Shown in pieces: positions 16,052 through 24,638 of a stretch of 64,000 nt of DNA. The stretch comes from Brevibacterium sp. S22 (GTDB lineage: Bacteria > Actinomycetota > Actinomycetes > Actinomycetales > Brevibacteriaceae), in contig NZ_RHFG01000002.1 in NCBI RefSeq assembly GCF_004745485.1, positions 327,148 to 391,147 of the forward strand, written 5' to 3'. How positions within the stretch are numbered: the stretch's first letter is position 1; every line of letters starts with the position of its first letter. The translations under genes were made by a program, and so were the position numbers. The notes beneath the pieces are model-generated. The model searched no databases and was not told the origin of the DNA. It saw only the letters and a list, made by a program, of their open reading frames with translations.

Positions 16052-18541
16052 ATGGCAACCTATTCCAGTTCGCTGCGCTCGGGTCTGCCCCGGGTCGAAG
16101 GCGGAGACCCCTGGCCCCCGGAGGGCACCATCGGCGAGCCCTTGGAAGAGGGTGCGTCGTGGCTGCCGGAGATATCCGACACGGAGGAACTGGATGAAGG
16201 TTCCCCCGCCGAGGCGGTCGAGTCCGATGTGACCGACATCGAGGAACCGACGGAGACCGCCGTCTCCGCTGACGCCGAAGACACTGCCGACGATTCGGAT
16301 GACGCTCCGTCGTCTGGTGCCGGTGTCGCAGCGGGAGCCGGCGCGGCCGGTGTCGCCGCGGAGGCCGAGGTGCCGCTGCGCCGCGGTCTGCCGCGCGTAG
16401 AGGGTGGAGAGCCCTGGCCGCCGGAAGGCTTCGCTCCTGCCGGAGTGAAGGCCGCTGGTGCGGCTGCCGCACCGGCCGGAGGACCTGCGTCCGCCGAGGA
16501 TGCGGGTGCCCCTGCCGAGGACATGACCGGCTCAGCCGAAGAGCCTTCTGCCGACGATTCGACTGAGGAGTCGAGTTCCGCTGTTCCGGCTGCCGCGGGT
16601 GCCGGGGCGGGAGCCGCTGTCGGTGCTGCCGCAGTCGCATCCGATTCGGATGACGAAGAGGCCGCCGACACCGAGTCCCGTGCCCCCGAATCCGCCGCAG
16701 CCGGTGCCGCCGAGGTGCCCCTGCGCCGCGGCCTTCCTCGCGTCGAGGGTGGAGAGCCCTGGCCGCCAGAAGGCTTCGCGCCCGCAGGCGTCAAGGCCGC
16801 AGGGGCATCCGCTGCTCCAGCAGCGACCGCGCCCGCTGACGAGGTTGCGGACGAATCCGCTGCGCAGGGTGATTCTGCCGAAGCAGCTTCGGCAGACACT
16901 TCCTCTGAATCCTCTCTCGCAGCTCCCGCAGCTGTCGCCGCAGGAGCCGGTGCTGCTGGTGCCGCAGGCGCCGGAGCGGTCGCGGCTGGCTCGAGCAGCT
17001 CGGGCTCCGGAGAGCTCTCCGATGTTCCGCTGCGCCGGGGACTTCCGCGCACCGCCGGCGGAGACCCCTGGCCACCGGAAGGCTTCGCACCTGCGGCGGC
17101 CGCCAAGCCTGCTGCCGGCGCGACCGCCTCTTCGGCTGACGCGCAGTCTGCTGAAGCCGCAGGCTCTGATGCTGACAAGCCTGCCGAAGACGCACAGTCC
17201 GAAGCAGCCGCGAAGCAGGAATCCAAGCCGACAGCTGCAGCCGCCGGAGACGACGCAGACAAAAAGCCTCAGGGCCGACGCACCGGAATCGGTGGAGTCG
17301 GTGCCGGTGCGGCAGCCGCAGGTGCGGGAGCTGCCGCCGGCGCAGGTGCCGCCGCAGCGGGAGCCGCCTCGGCGAGTTCGGAGAAGTCCTCCGACGCGGA
17401 CGAGAAGAAACCCGCTCAGCGCCAACCCATGGGCAAACCCGCGGCGAAGACCGCGGACAAGCCTGCCCAGCGCAAGCCGATGGCCAAGCCCGCCGCGAAG
17501 TCGGCGGAGAAGCCTGCGGCCCGGACTGCGGAGACGCCTGCCGCGAAGTCCACGGCCTCCGCGAAACCGGCTGCGAAGTCGACGTCTTCTGGTTCGGGCA
17601 GCGCCGCCTCGGCGAAGCCTGCAGCGAAGAAGGAACCGGTCATGATCGGTTCGAAGTCGCTGGGACAGTGGTCCAAGCTCGTCGGGCTGGGACTCGGCGG
17701 TCTCATCGTTGTGGCCGGGATCCTCATCCTCGCCGCGCGCGGTGTCACGACGCTGCCGGGTGTGCCGGAGTTCCTCGAACGCTACCCGGGCGAGTACCAC
17801 ATCCCCGAGTTCGTCGATCCGGGCTTCCCGGGCTGGGTGCGGTGGACGCACTTCCTCAATATCTTCTTCATGGTGCTCATCATCCGTTCGGGTCTGCAGG
17901 TGCGACACCAGCAGAAGCCGCCGGCGTTCTACACCCCGAAGAAGGGCGGGAAGAAGGTCAGCATCAACCTCTGGCTGCACACGGGTCTCGACCTGCTGTG
18001 GCTGGCCAATGGTGTCGTCTTCGTCGTGCTGCTCTTCGTCTCCGGACACTGGGCGCGGATCGTGCCGACCAGTTGGGAAGTCTTCCCGAACGCACTGTCG
18101 GCGATGCTGCAGTACGCGACGATGGAATGGCCGATGGAAGATGCGTGGGTCAACTACAACGCGCTGCAGCAGCTGATGTACTTCATCGTCGTGTTCATCG
18201 CCGCACCGCTGGCTGCGATCACGGGTGTGCGGATGAGCGAATGGTGGCCGAAGGACGCTTCGAGGCTGAACAAGATCTACCCGGCGCCGTTGGCTCGGGC
18301 GATCCACTTCCCGACGATGCTGTTCTTCGTGTTCTTCATCCTCGTCCACGTGTTCCTCGTGTTCGCGACCGGGCTGCGGCAGAACCTCGGCTATATGTTC
18401 GCCGGCACCGACGTGGTCGGATGGGCCGGGCTCATCTGGTTCCTCGTGGCGATGGTCGTGGTCGTGGCCGGGTGGTTCGCGGCCAGGCCGCTGCTGCTGG
18501 CCCCGATCGCGAACCTGTTCGGGCGGGTCTCGAGCAGGTAG
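16052..18541 (+). CDS. ETF-operon membrane cytochrome b with four GLPRxxGGxPWPPEG repeats
   Basis: The 829-residue protein has a long low-complexity N-terminus and a C-terminal membrane cytochrome b domain (about residues 530-829). The motif GLPRVEGGDPWPPEG begins at residue 10 and recurs in near-identical form at about residues 112, 227 and 330, separated by Ala/Ser/Glu-rich spacers. A Lys/Pro/Ala-rich stretch (about 440-525) follows. The membrane part shows about six hydrophobic helices with histidines in WTHFLN, WLHTGLD, AIHFPT and LVHVFLVF, plausible haem ligands. Its position one base after etfA suggests it takes electrons from ETF to the quinone pool or another carrier. That role is inference. 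Confidence 0.75.
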   Translation: MATYSSSLRSGLPRVEGGDPWPPEGTIGEPLEEGASWLPEISDTEELDEGSPAEAVESDVTDIEEPTETAVSADAEDTADDSDDAPSSGAGVAAGAGAAGVAAEAEVPLRRGLPRVEGGEPWPPEGFAPAGVKAAGAAAAPAGGPASAEDAGAPAEDMTGSAEEPSADDSTEESSSAVPAAAGAGAGAAVGAAAVASDSDDEEAADTESRAPESAAAGAAEVPLRRGLPRVEGGEPWPPEGFAPAGVKAAGASAAPAATAPADEVADESAAQGDSAEAASADTSSESSLAAPAAVAAGAGAAGAAGAGAVAAGSSSSGSGELSDVPLRRGLPRTAGGDPWPPEGFAPAAAAKPAAGATASSADAQSAEAAGSDADKPAEDAQSEAAAKQESKPTAAAAGDDADKKPQGRRTGIGGVGAGAAAAGAGAAAGAGAAAAGAASASSEKSSDADEKKPAQRQPMGKPAAKTADKPAQRKPMAKPAAKSAEKPAARTAETPAAKSTASAKPAAKSTSSGSGSAASAKPAAKKEPVMIGSKSLGQWSKLVGLGLGGLIVVAGILILAARGVTTLPGVPEFLERYPGEYHIPEFVDPGFPGWVRWTHFLNIFFMVLIIRSGLQVRHQQKPPAFYTPKKGGKKVSINLWLHTGLDLLWLANGVVFVVLLFVSGHWARIVPTSWEVFPNALSAMLQYATMEWPMEDAWVNYNALQQLMYFIVVFIAAPLAAITGVRMSEWWPKDASRLNKIYPAPLARAIHFPTMLFFVFFILVHVFLVFATGLRQNLGYMFAGTDVVGWAGLIWFLVAMVVVVAGWFAARPLLLAPIANLFGRVSSR

Positions 18542-18574
18542 GCGATACTGCGCGGTCTACTCCGTGATGTGGTG

Positions 18575-18610
18575 AAGGCCCCGTGCGACGAATATGTCGC
18601 TCGGGGCCTT
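18575..18610 (+). terminator. Terminator hairpin of the etf-cytochrome operon
   Basis: AAGGCCCCG (18575-18583) pairs with CGGGGCCTT (18602-18610), with an inner GCGAC/GTCGC stem. It lies 34 nt after the cytochrome stop codon. Only a short T-pair follows the stem. Confidence 0.75.
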
Positions 18611-18752
18611 CTGCATGTGCAGGAGCCTTTCGTGTCCTGGCGCGCTTCGAGCCTGTGCATTTTCCGATTCGATGCACCTCCGATTCGATCCATGAGCGAA
18701 ATCGTGTCTGCTGTGGTTCGACACCGGCGGTCAATCGTTCGGTGGGAATCCC

Positions 18753-18781
18753 TTGACCCGAGGCATGGAGCGCCATAGTCT
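18753..18781 (+). promoter_or_regulatory. Promoter TTGACC-17 bp-TAGTCT of the transporter-creatinase genes
   Basis: A near-consensus -35 (18753-18758) and -10 (18776-18781) lie 17 bp apart in the 333-bp gap between the cytochrome and transporter genes. Transcription should start near 18788. Two ATGCAAC copies (18785-18791, 18805-18811), 20 bp apart, sit at and just after the start point. Apart from the terminator, this promoter and the dyad downstream, I see nothing else in the gap. Confidence 0.65.
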
Positions 18782-18824
18782 GGGATGCAACGCAGTTGTA
18801 AAGAATGCAACATGCTTGGACGGC

Positions 18825-18842
18825 CACCAATATTGATTGGTG
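18825..18842. promoter_or_regulatory. Operator-like dyad CACCAAT-4-ATTGGTG
   Basis: Perfect 7-bp arms flank ATTG in the untranslated leader of the transporter gene, about 35 bp after the predicted start point. A repressor here could block elongation. The IclR regulator downstream of creatinase is a candidate binder. Confidence 0.45.
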
Positions 18843-18874
18843 CGCCGGCACCGCTCACGATGATGGAGAAGACA

Positions 18875-20224
18875 ATGAAGTCCGACCTCGCTCCAGAGAA
18901 CAACGACGCGGCGAAGACGGAAGAGCCGTCGCCCACCCAGCCCACACTCGAGCAGAAGCGCACCCTGCGGCGCGTTGTCTCCGCGAGCTTCGTCGGCAAC
19001 TTCGTCGAATGGTTCGACTACGGCGTCTACGGCTACTTCGCGACCACGATCGCGATCGTCTTCTTCCCCGAGTCCGAAGGCAACCTCGCGCTGCTGTCGA
19101 CCTTCGCGGTCTTCGCCGTGTCATTCGTCGTCCGTCCCGTCGGCGGTTTCATCTGGGGACACATCGGCGACAAAATCGGACGCCGCTCCGCGCTGTCCGT
19201 GTCGATCCTCATCATGTCGGTCTCCACCTTTGCGATCGGACTGCTGCCGAGCTACGCCATGGCCGGGCTCTTCGCCCCCGTGCTGCTGCTGCTCGTCCGG
19301 CTCGTGCAGGGCTTCTCTGCGGCCGGCGAGTATGCAGGCGCCTCCGCCTTCCTCGTCGAATACGCTCCTCCCCGCCGCCGCGGCCTCTATGCCGCGGTGG
19401 TCCCCGCCAGCACCGCGACCGGACTGCTCCTCGGCTCGGTACTCGCCGCGGTCCTCTCGGCCACGCTCAGCGATGGCCAGCTGGAGAGCTGGGGCTGGAG
19501 GCTCCCGTTCTTCCTCGCCGCCCCCATGGGACTCATCGGCCGCTACATCCGGACCCGTCTCGAGGACACCCCGGCCTTCCGCGAACTCGCACAGCAGGAC
19601 GAAGTCATCAAGGCCCCCGTGTTCGCGATGTTCCGCGACCACTGGCGTCCCCTGCTCATCTCGATGTGTGCGGTGCTGCTCAACGCGGTCGGCTTTTACG
19701 TCGTCCTCACTTATATGCCCACCTACCTCACGACCGAACTCGGCTACGAGGCGACCGAATCTTTCATCGCTACGACCATTGCGCTTGTGACCTACATCGG
19801 GTTCATCCTGCTCACCGGACTCGCCTCCGACCGGTTCGGTCGCAAGCGGATGCTCACCATCGCGTCCATCGCTTTCATCGCACTCACAGTGCCCGCGTTC
19901 ATGCTCCTCGACGCCGGCAGCTTCACCGTCGTCGTCCTCGTCGAGATCGGGCTCGGTGCGATGCTCACGCTCAACGACGGCACACTGCCGAGCTTCCTCG
20001 CTGAGATGTTCCCGACGAAGATCCGATACACCGGATTCGCGGTCAGCTTCAATGTCTCGAACGCACTCTTCGGCGGCACGGCTCCCTTCATGGCGACCCT
20101 GCTCATCGGCCTGACGCATTCGAACTTGGCCCCCGGCTGGTACCTCATGGCCGCGGCCGCTGTCTGCCTCGGCGCGGTCATCTGCGCCAAGGAGACCTTC
20201 CACAAGCCCCTGCGCGAAGTCTGA
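18875..20224 (+). CDS. MFS transporter of the metabolite:H+ symporter (MHS) type
   Basis: A 12-helix major-facilitator protein of 449 residues. It shows the MHS signatures VSASFVGNFVEWFDYGVYGY at the first helix and GHIGDKIGRRSALS in the loop after helix 2, plus a second copy-like SDRFGRKRML. I chose ATG 18875 because GGAGAAG lies three bases before it; ATGs at 18860 and 18863 are alternatives. It is followed after 65 nt by creatinase, so creatine or a related methylammonium compound is the likely cargo (inference). Confidence 0.82.
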   Translation: MKSDLAPENNDAAKTEEPSPTQPTLEQKRTLRRVVSASFVGNFVEWFDYGVYGYFATTIAIVFFPESEGNLALLSTFAVFAVSFVVRPVGGFIWGHIGDKIGRRSALSVSILIMSVSTFAIGLLPSYAMAGLFAPVLLLLVRLVQGFSAAGEYAGASAFLVEYAPPRRRGLYAAVVPASTATGLLLGSVLAAVLSATLSDGQLESWGWRLPFFLAAPMGLIGRYIRTRLEDTPAFRELAQQDEVIKAPVFAMFRDHWRPLLISMCAVLLNAVGFYVVLTYMPTYLTTELGYEATESFIATTIALVTYIGFILLTGLASDRFGRKRMLTIASIAFIALTVPAFMLLDAGSFTVVVLVEIGLGAMLTLNDGTLPSFLAEMFPTKIRYTGFAVSFNVSNALFGGTAPFMATLLIGLTHSNLAPGWYLMAAAAVCLGAVICAKETFHKPLREV

Positions 20225-20289
20225 GACCGCGCGGAAACACACCCAGCAGCCCCATTGGGACAGCTGTGCAGAACGAATAGGAGAGAACA

Positions 20290-21543
20290 ATGACCACCTT
20301 TGCCGACAACGCCTCCACCGCTGACCTCGACCGCCTCAAGGTGCTCCACAACGGCTCGAAGACGCCGCTGACCTTCACCGACGCAGAGATGGAACGCCGA
20401 CTGACCGGGCTGCGAACGATCATGGCTGAGAAGGAACTCGACGCCGTGATCCTGACCTCGTATCACAACATCAAGTACTACTCGGACTTCCTCTTCACCT
20501 ACTTCGGGCGCTCCTATGCGATGGTTGTCACCGCCGACAACACCGTGACAATCACGGCGAACATCGATGCGGGTATGCCCTGGCGGACCAGCTACGGCGA
20601 GAACATCGTCTACACGGACTGGCGACGTGACAACTACTACCATGCGATCCAGGAAGGTCTCCGCGAACGAGGCATCACCGCGCCGCGCCGCCTCGGCGTC
20701 GAGGACGACAACCTTCCCCTGGACAACCGCAACCGACTGCAGGCAGCCTTCCCCGAGGCCGAACTCGTCGACATCGCCCAAGCCTCGATGCGGCAGCGGA
20801 TGATCAAATCGGACGAAGAGATCGAGGTGATCAAGCACAGCGCCCGGATCGGTGACCTCGGCGGTGAGGCGATCAAGACCGCCATCACCGAGGGCATCAG
20901 CGAATACGAACTCGCCCTCATCGGCACCGAGGCGATGATCCACGAGATCGCGAAGACCTTCCCCAGCCAAGAGATCAGGGATACCTGGGTGTGGTTCCAG
21001 TCGGGAATCAACACCGACGGTGCACATAACTGGGCGACGACGAGGAAGATCCGCAAGGGCGACATTCTCAGCCTCAACTGTTTCGCAATGCCCTCGGGCT
21101 ACTACACGGCATTGGAGCGGACCCTGTTCTACGGCGAGCCCGACGAGCGGTCGCTCGAGCTGTGGAACGTCAATGTCGAGGTGCACAAGCGCGGGATCGA
21201 GCTCATCAAACCCGGCGCCGTGTGCAAGGACATCGCGGCCGAACTCAACGAGATCTACATCGAGCACGGCCTCTTCGGAAATCGCACCTTCGGATATGGG
21301 CACTCCTTCGGCGTCCTCAGCCATTACTACGGTCGGGAGGCGGGCCTGGAGCTGCGTGAGGACATCGACACCGTGATCGAGCCGGGCATGGTCATCTCCA
21401 TGGAACCGATGATCACGGTGCCGGAAGGTCAGCCCGGTGCCGGCGGGTATCGGGAGCACGACATCGTCGTCGTCGGTGAGCACGGCTCCGAAGACATCAC
21501 GAAGTTCCCGTTCGGTCCCGACCACAACATCATTCCGGCCTGA
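20290..21543 (+). CDS. Creatinase (creatine amidinohydrolase), M24 fold
   Basis: Pita-bread fold enzyme that hydrolyses creatine to sarcosine and urea. The 417-residue length and the segments ILTSYHNIKYYSDFLFTYFG, FQSGINTDGAHNW (containing the catalytic His region), GYGHSFGVLSHYYGREAG and PGMVISMEPMITVPEGQPGA are those of bacterial creatinases rather than Xaa-Pro peptidases. Metal ligands of true M24 peptidases are not conserved. AGGAGAG lies before the ATG. Sarcosine made here can go straight to the sarcosine oxidase encoded at 26-31 kb. Confidence 0.88.
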   Translation: MTTFADNASTADLDRLKVLHNGSKTPLTFTDAEMERRLTGLRTIMAEKELDAVILTSYHNIKYYSDFLFTYFGRSYAMVVTADNTVTITANIDAGMPWRTSYGENIVYTDWRRDNYYHAIQEGLRERGITAPRRLGVEDDNLPLDNRNRLQAAFPEAELVDIAQASMRQRMIKSDEEIEVIKHSARIGDLGGEAIKTAITEGISEYELALIGTEAMIHEIAKTFPSQEIRDTWVWFQSGINTDGAHNWATTRKIRKGDILSLNCFAMPSGYYTALERTLFYGEPDERSLELWNVNVEVHKRGIELIKPGAVCKDIAAELNEIYIEHGLFGNRTFGYGHSFGVLSHYYGREAGLELREDIDTVIEPGMVISMEPMITVPEGQPGAGGYREHDIVVVGEHGSEDITKFPFGPDHNIIPA

Positions 21544-21608
21544 ATCTGTCGAGGACAAGGTTCCAGTGTCACGACAGTGACCGATGGCGCTGCTCTCGGT
21601 TCCGTGGA

Positions 21609-21668
21609 CGGGGAGAGCCGAGAATGGGAACTCTGCTCTCCCCGACCCCGTGGCAGCAGGCCGGGGTC
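21609..21668 (+). terminator. Double hairpin after creatinase
   Basis: CGGGGAGAGC (21609-21618) pairs perfectly with 21635-21644. GACCCCG (21644-21650) then pairs with CGGGGTC (21662-21668). The two stems lie between the creatinase stop and the IclR -10 box and probably end the creatinase transcript. Confidence 0.6.
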
Positions 21669-21692
21669 GGGGAATGGGAATAAGGTGAGAGC

Positions 21693-22391
21693 ATGCCTCG
21701 CACCAGTTCGAATTCTGAGTCCACGGGCCGCGGTGCCTCGGTCATCGAGAACACCGTGGCGATTCTGCGTTGCTTCTCGCCCGACCGGCAGGAGCTCGGT
21801 GTCACCGAGATCGCCCCACGCGTGGGGCTGCACAAGAGCACGGTGTCCCGCATCCTTGCCTCGCTCGAGCAGGAAGGGATCGTCGAGCAGGTGCCGTCCA
21901 AGCAGTATCGCCTCGGCCTCGGAATCATCGCTATCGCCGGACCTCTGCTGGCCGACCTCGATGTGCGACGTGCCGCTTACCCGATCCTGCAGGCCCTGAC
22001 ACGTGCGACTTCGGAGACGAGCGCACTGATGGTGTGGGACGGGGCGGAAGCGATCACGGTCGAACAGATACCGAGTCCCCAGCCGGTCAAGCACACCTCC
22101 AGTCTGGGATCACGGTATCGGACGGATGGCAGTGCCTCGGTGAAGGTCTTCCTCGAGGCCGCGGACGGTGAAGAACGGACCGACGGGGCCGCCTATGCCC
22201 TCAATGATGCCGAGACCTCACCGAACGAGGTCGGCATCGCCGCGTCAGTGCGCGACCACCGAGGCGCGGTCGTCGCCGCGGTCCTCATCGCAGCGCCGAA
22301 GTTCCGCACCGATGCGAAACGGGTCGCCGAACTCGGGGACCACTGCGTCCAGGCCGCGCAACGGATCTCCCAGCGTCTCGGCGGACGTTAG
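21693..22391 (+). CDS. IclR family transcriptional regulator
   Basis: The helix-turn-helix ELGVTEIAPRVGLHKSTVSR is followed by the IclR effector domain (QYRLGLGIIAIAG, TSETSALMVWDGAEAI). 232 residues. A -10-like TAAGGT (21681-21686) lies six bases before the ATG, so the mRNA may be leaderless. Its position directly after creatinase suggests control of creatine uptake and cleavage, with the dyad at 18825-18842 a possible target. Confidence 0.85.
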   Translation: MPRTSSNSESTGRGASVIENTVAILRCFSPDRQELGVTEIAPRVGLHKSTVSRILASLEQEGIVEQVPSKQYRLGLGIIAIAGPLLADLDVRRAAYPILQALTRATSETSALMVWDGAEAITVEQIPSPQPVKHTSSLGSRYRTDGSASVKVFLEAADGEERTDGAAYALNDAETSPNEVGIAASVRDHRGAVVAAVLIAAPKFRTDAKRVAELGDHCVQAAQRISQRLGGR

Positions 22392-22400
22392 AGCAGCGAA

Positions 22401-22440
22401 TCCCGCCTTCACCGGCGCCGCAGCGACGGTGAGAGCGGGA
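22401..22440. terminator. Bidirectional hairpin between IclR and the YkvI-like gene
   Basis: 22401-22413 pairs with 22428-22440 (11 of 13 positions) between convergent genes. It probably terminates both. Confidence 0.45.
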
Positions 22441-22468
22441 CGACGAGTCGCCTCGGTGACGGAAGGGC

Positions 22469-23593
22469 TCAGACCTTGCTGCGGGTGGCAAGGTGGCGGA
22501 TGGTGCGGATGATCATCAGCGCCAGGAGCACGATGCCGACGTAGCCGTTGATGACGTAGACGACGTTGACCATCTGCGAAAACGGCAGGACGAGGCCGAT
22601 GACCGTGCCGAGGGCGGCGAGGCCGATCGTCAGGTACTTGAACTTCTTCGTCTTGTCGTCGAAGAAGCGCGCCGAGACCGTCCACAGCAGCGGGATGGCC
22701 GTGGTGTAGATGCCGGCGAGGATCATCACGGAGATGAGGGCGCCGATCCACGGGCCGAGGTCACCGGCGAGGACGAGCATGGGGATCTCGGCGTCATAGA
22801 CCTGCGCCATGTTCGCGAGCAGCCCGAGCCCGACGACCATGCACGCCAGCGAGAACGCGATCCCGCCGACGAGGCCGCCGGCCGTGGCCTCGCGACGGTT
22901 CTTCACGGTCTTGCCGAGGGCCGTGAGGAAGGCGGCGAGCCAGAGCATGCAGAAGCCGACGTAGGACAGGCCGAAGAGGAGCCAGTTCGACGAGGCCTGG
23001 GTGACGTCGAGGTTGGGCAGCATCGCGTTGCCGGTCGAGATGCCCTCGGGATCGCGGACGATTCCGTAGATACCCAGTGCAATCGCCACGATGACGATGA
23101 TCGGGCCGATCTTGCCGATGACGTCGACGAGGCTGGTCAGGCCGAACCACACGGTGAGTCCGACGACGGCGGCCAAGGCGATTCCGCCGATGAACTTCGA
23201 AAACCCGTAGTACTCCTCGAATACGGCTCCGGCTCCGGAGATCATCACGGTGAAGCTCAGGAACACGAAGAGGATCGAGAAGTAGTCGAAGAACGTTCCG
23301 AGGTACTTCCCGCAGTAGTGGTAGAAGACGCCCGAGGGCTTCTCGAACTGCTCACGCCGGCCGGTGAGGAAGAACTCGACGGCGACATAGGAGATGAGGA
23401 TGAGGACGATCGAGCCGGTGCCGAAGACGCCCCAGAACCCATAAGAGGCGTAGTACTGGAGGATCTCCTGGCCGGTGGCGAACCCGGAGCCGATGAGGAA
23501 GGCGATGATCGCCCCGGCGTAGGTGATGACCCGCAGGATGCTGGTCTTCTCGGTGGTGGCCAGGTGAGTGGTGGTGGAGGTGTTGTCTGCCAT
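22469..23593 (-). CDS. YkvI-like multi-helix membrane transporter
   Basis: The 374-residue protein has about ten hydrophobic helices. GSGFATGQEILQYYASYGFWG near the N-terminus is typical of the YkvI family (COG3949), distant relatives of amino-acid/polyamine/organocation transporters with no firm substrate. Its promoter shares an operator-like dyad with the glyA-sox operon, so sarcosine, glycine or a related amino acid is a reasonable cargo (inference). Confidence 0.75.
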   Translation of the reverse strand: MADNTSTTTHLATTEKTSILRVITYAGAIIAFLIGSGFATGQEILQYYASYGFWGVFGTGSIVLILISYVAVEFFLTGRREQFEKPSGVFYHYCGKYLGTFFDYFSILFVFLSFTVMISGAGAVFEEYYGFSKFIGGIALAAVVGLTVWFGLTSLVDVIGKIGPIIVIVAIALGIYGIVRDPEGISTGNAMLPNLDVTQASSNWLLFGLSYVGFCMLWLAAFLTALGKTVKNRREATAGGLVGGIAFSLACMVVGLGLLANMAQVYDAEIPMLVLAGDLGPWIGALISVMILAGIYTTAIPLLWTVSARFFDDKTKKFKYLTIGLAALGTVIGLVLPFSQMVNVVYVINGYVGIVLLALMIIRTIRHLATRSKV

Positions 23594-23685
23594 GTGTTCC
23601 TTCTTCGTTGAGGGTCAGGTCAGAGTCGGTCGGCTGACGGCGTTGCCATGCGCAAAGGCGACCGTCCAGTCCAGATCTTTCAGAT

Positions 23686-23709
23686 CAACAACTGATATGT
23701 CAGTCGTTG
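23686..23709. promoter_or_regulatory. Operator-like dyad at the YkvI-like gene start point
   Basis: ACTGA-TATG-TCAGT (23691-23704) is flanked by CAAC (23686-23689) and GTTG (23706-23709), making a 24-bp nested palindrome. It begins at the predicted transcription start of the minus-strand transporter gene. A close relative, CTGATATATTAGT, lies at 24578-24590 in the glyA promoter. Confidence 0.6.
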
Positions 23710-23712
23710 GAG

Positions 23713-23741
23713 AGACTATCGTGCGGATGTGATCCAGTCAA
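23713..23741 (-). promoter_or_regulatory. Promoter TTGACT-17 bp-TAGTCT of the YkvI-like gene
   Basis: On the minus strand, -35 TTGACT (23741-23736) and -10 TAGTCT (23718-23713) are 17 bp apart. ATGTGATC occurs at 23727-23734 and 23746-23753; the second copy is part of a GTGATCAC palindrome. Confidence 0.65.
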
Positions 23742-23822
23742 CATTATGTGATCACGCAGGTGGCGGGTGGTTCTTCGCGTGCTGCGGGGTCTAGGCGCTA
23801 TCGAACGTGGCCGCTGTGCAGG

Positions 23823-24476
23823 CTAGGTGAGTGCGGACCGGATGGTGGCTTCGAATTCGCGGACGTGCTCGCCTGCGTGGGAGGCGACTTGGTCTTCATC
23901 GCCGGAGAGGATGCCTTCGAGGAGGCCGATGTGCTCGCGGATGTGGCCGATGAGGTCGGGGATCCGCGGCAGCACGAGGCACCAGATGCGCGTGGCGAGG
24001 TCGTCGAGGTGGACGAGGGTCTCCTGCAGGTGGAGATTGTCGACCGCGCGGTAGATGAGGCGATGGACGCCGAGGTCGCGCTCGATGAGCGTGCGCGCAT
24101 CCTGCTCGGGGTCGAGGTTCTTGATCGCCGTGATCGTTTCGGCGAACTCCGCGCGCAGTTCGGGCGTGATGTTCCGAGCGGCCCGACGGGCGGCGATCGG
24201 CTCGAGCGCCTCGCGCATCTCGGTGATCGCGGCCAGGTCCGTGAGATCGACATTGCTCGCGAAGGTCCCGCGCCGTGGGTACGAATTGACCAGATGCTCA
24301 CCTTCGAGCCGCTTGAGGGCCTCGCGGATCGGCGTCCTGCCGACGCCAAGCTCGGCGCTCAGTGATGCCTCGTTGATCGCGTCACCGGGCGCGATGTCGA
24401 GCATGATGAGTCGGTGACGAAGCACCTCGTAGGCGTGTTCGGCCAGGGAGGACTTGCTGTCGAGGGTCTCGGCCAT
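23823..24476 (-). CDS. GntR family regulator, FCD (FadR-like) subfamily
   Basis: An N-terminal winged helix (NEASLSAELGVGRTPIREAL) is followed by an all-helical FCD domain (TEMREALEPIAARRAARNIT, DLGVHRLIYRAVDN, HIGLLEGILSGDEDQVASHA) that usually binds a small organic acid through a metal. 217 residues. It lies between the YkvI-like gene and the glyA-sox operon, both of which carry a CTGATATRTYAGT dyad at their promoters, so it is the natural candidate repressor. Confidence 0.87.
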   Translation of the reverse strand: MAETLDSKSSLAEHAYEVLRHRLIMLDIAPGDAINEASLSAELGVGRTPIREALKRLEGEHLVNSYPRRGTFASNVDLTDLAAITEMREALEPIAARRAARNITPELRAEFAETITAIKNLDPEQDARTLIERDLGVHRLIYRAVDNLHLQETLVHLDDLATRIWCLVLPRIPDLIGHIREHIGLLEGILSGDEDQVASHAGEHVREFEATIRSALT

Positions 24477-24576
24477 CGATCTCGGCTCCTCTCTGCGCTC
24501 TCAATACAGCCGCCGAAGAATTCTCGTTCCAGGCATTGCACTTCTCAAGTTCCGCGTTCTAGACTACAGGAACGCA

Positions 24577-24601
24577 TCTGATATATTAGTTGACGATCAA
24601 C
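24577..24601. promoter_or_regulatory. glyA-sox promoter region with overlapping dyads
   Basis: CTGA-TATA-TTAG (24578-24589) overlaps a -10 box TATATT (24582-24587), and GTTGA-CGA-TCAAC (24589-24601) follows directly. The first dyad resembles the site at the YkvI-like promoter; the GTTG/CAAC arms also recur there. A repressor bound here would block the operon. No good -35 is visible, so an activator may also be needed. Confidence 0.55.
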
Positions 24602-24638
24602 CCGAATAAAGGGTTCGTCGGCCGATCGAAGGAGATCC

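Noticed and set aside
18569..18778. 69-codon open frame between the cytochrome and transporter genes
   Set aside because: It begins inside the terminator hairpin, runs through the promoter and shows no domain or ribosome site.
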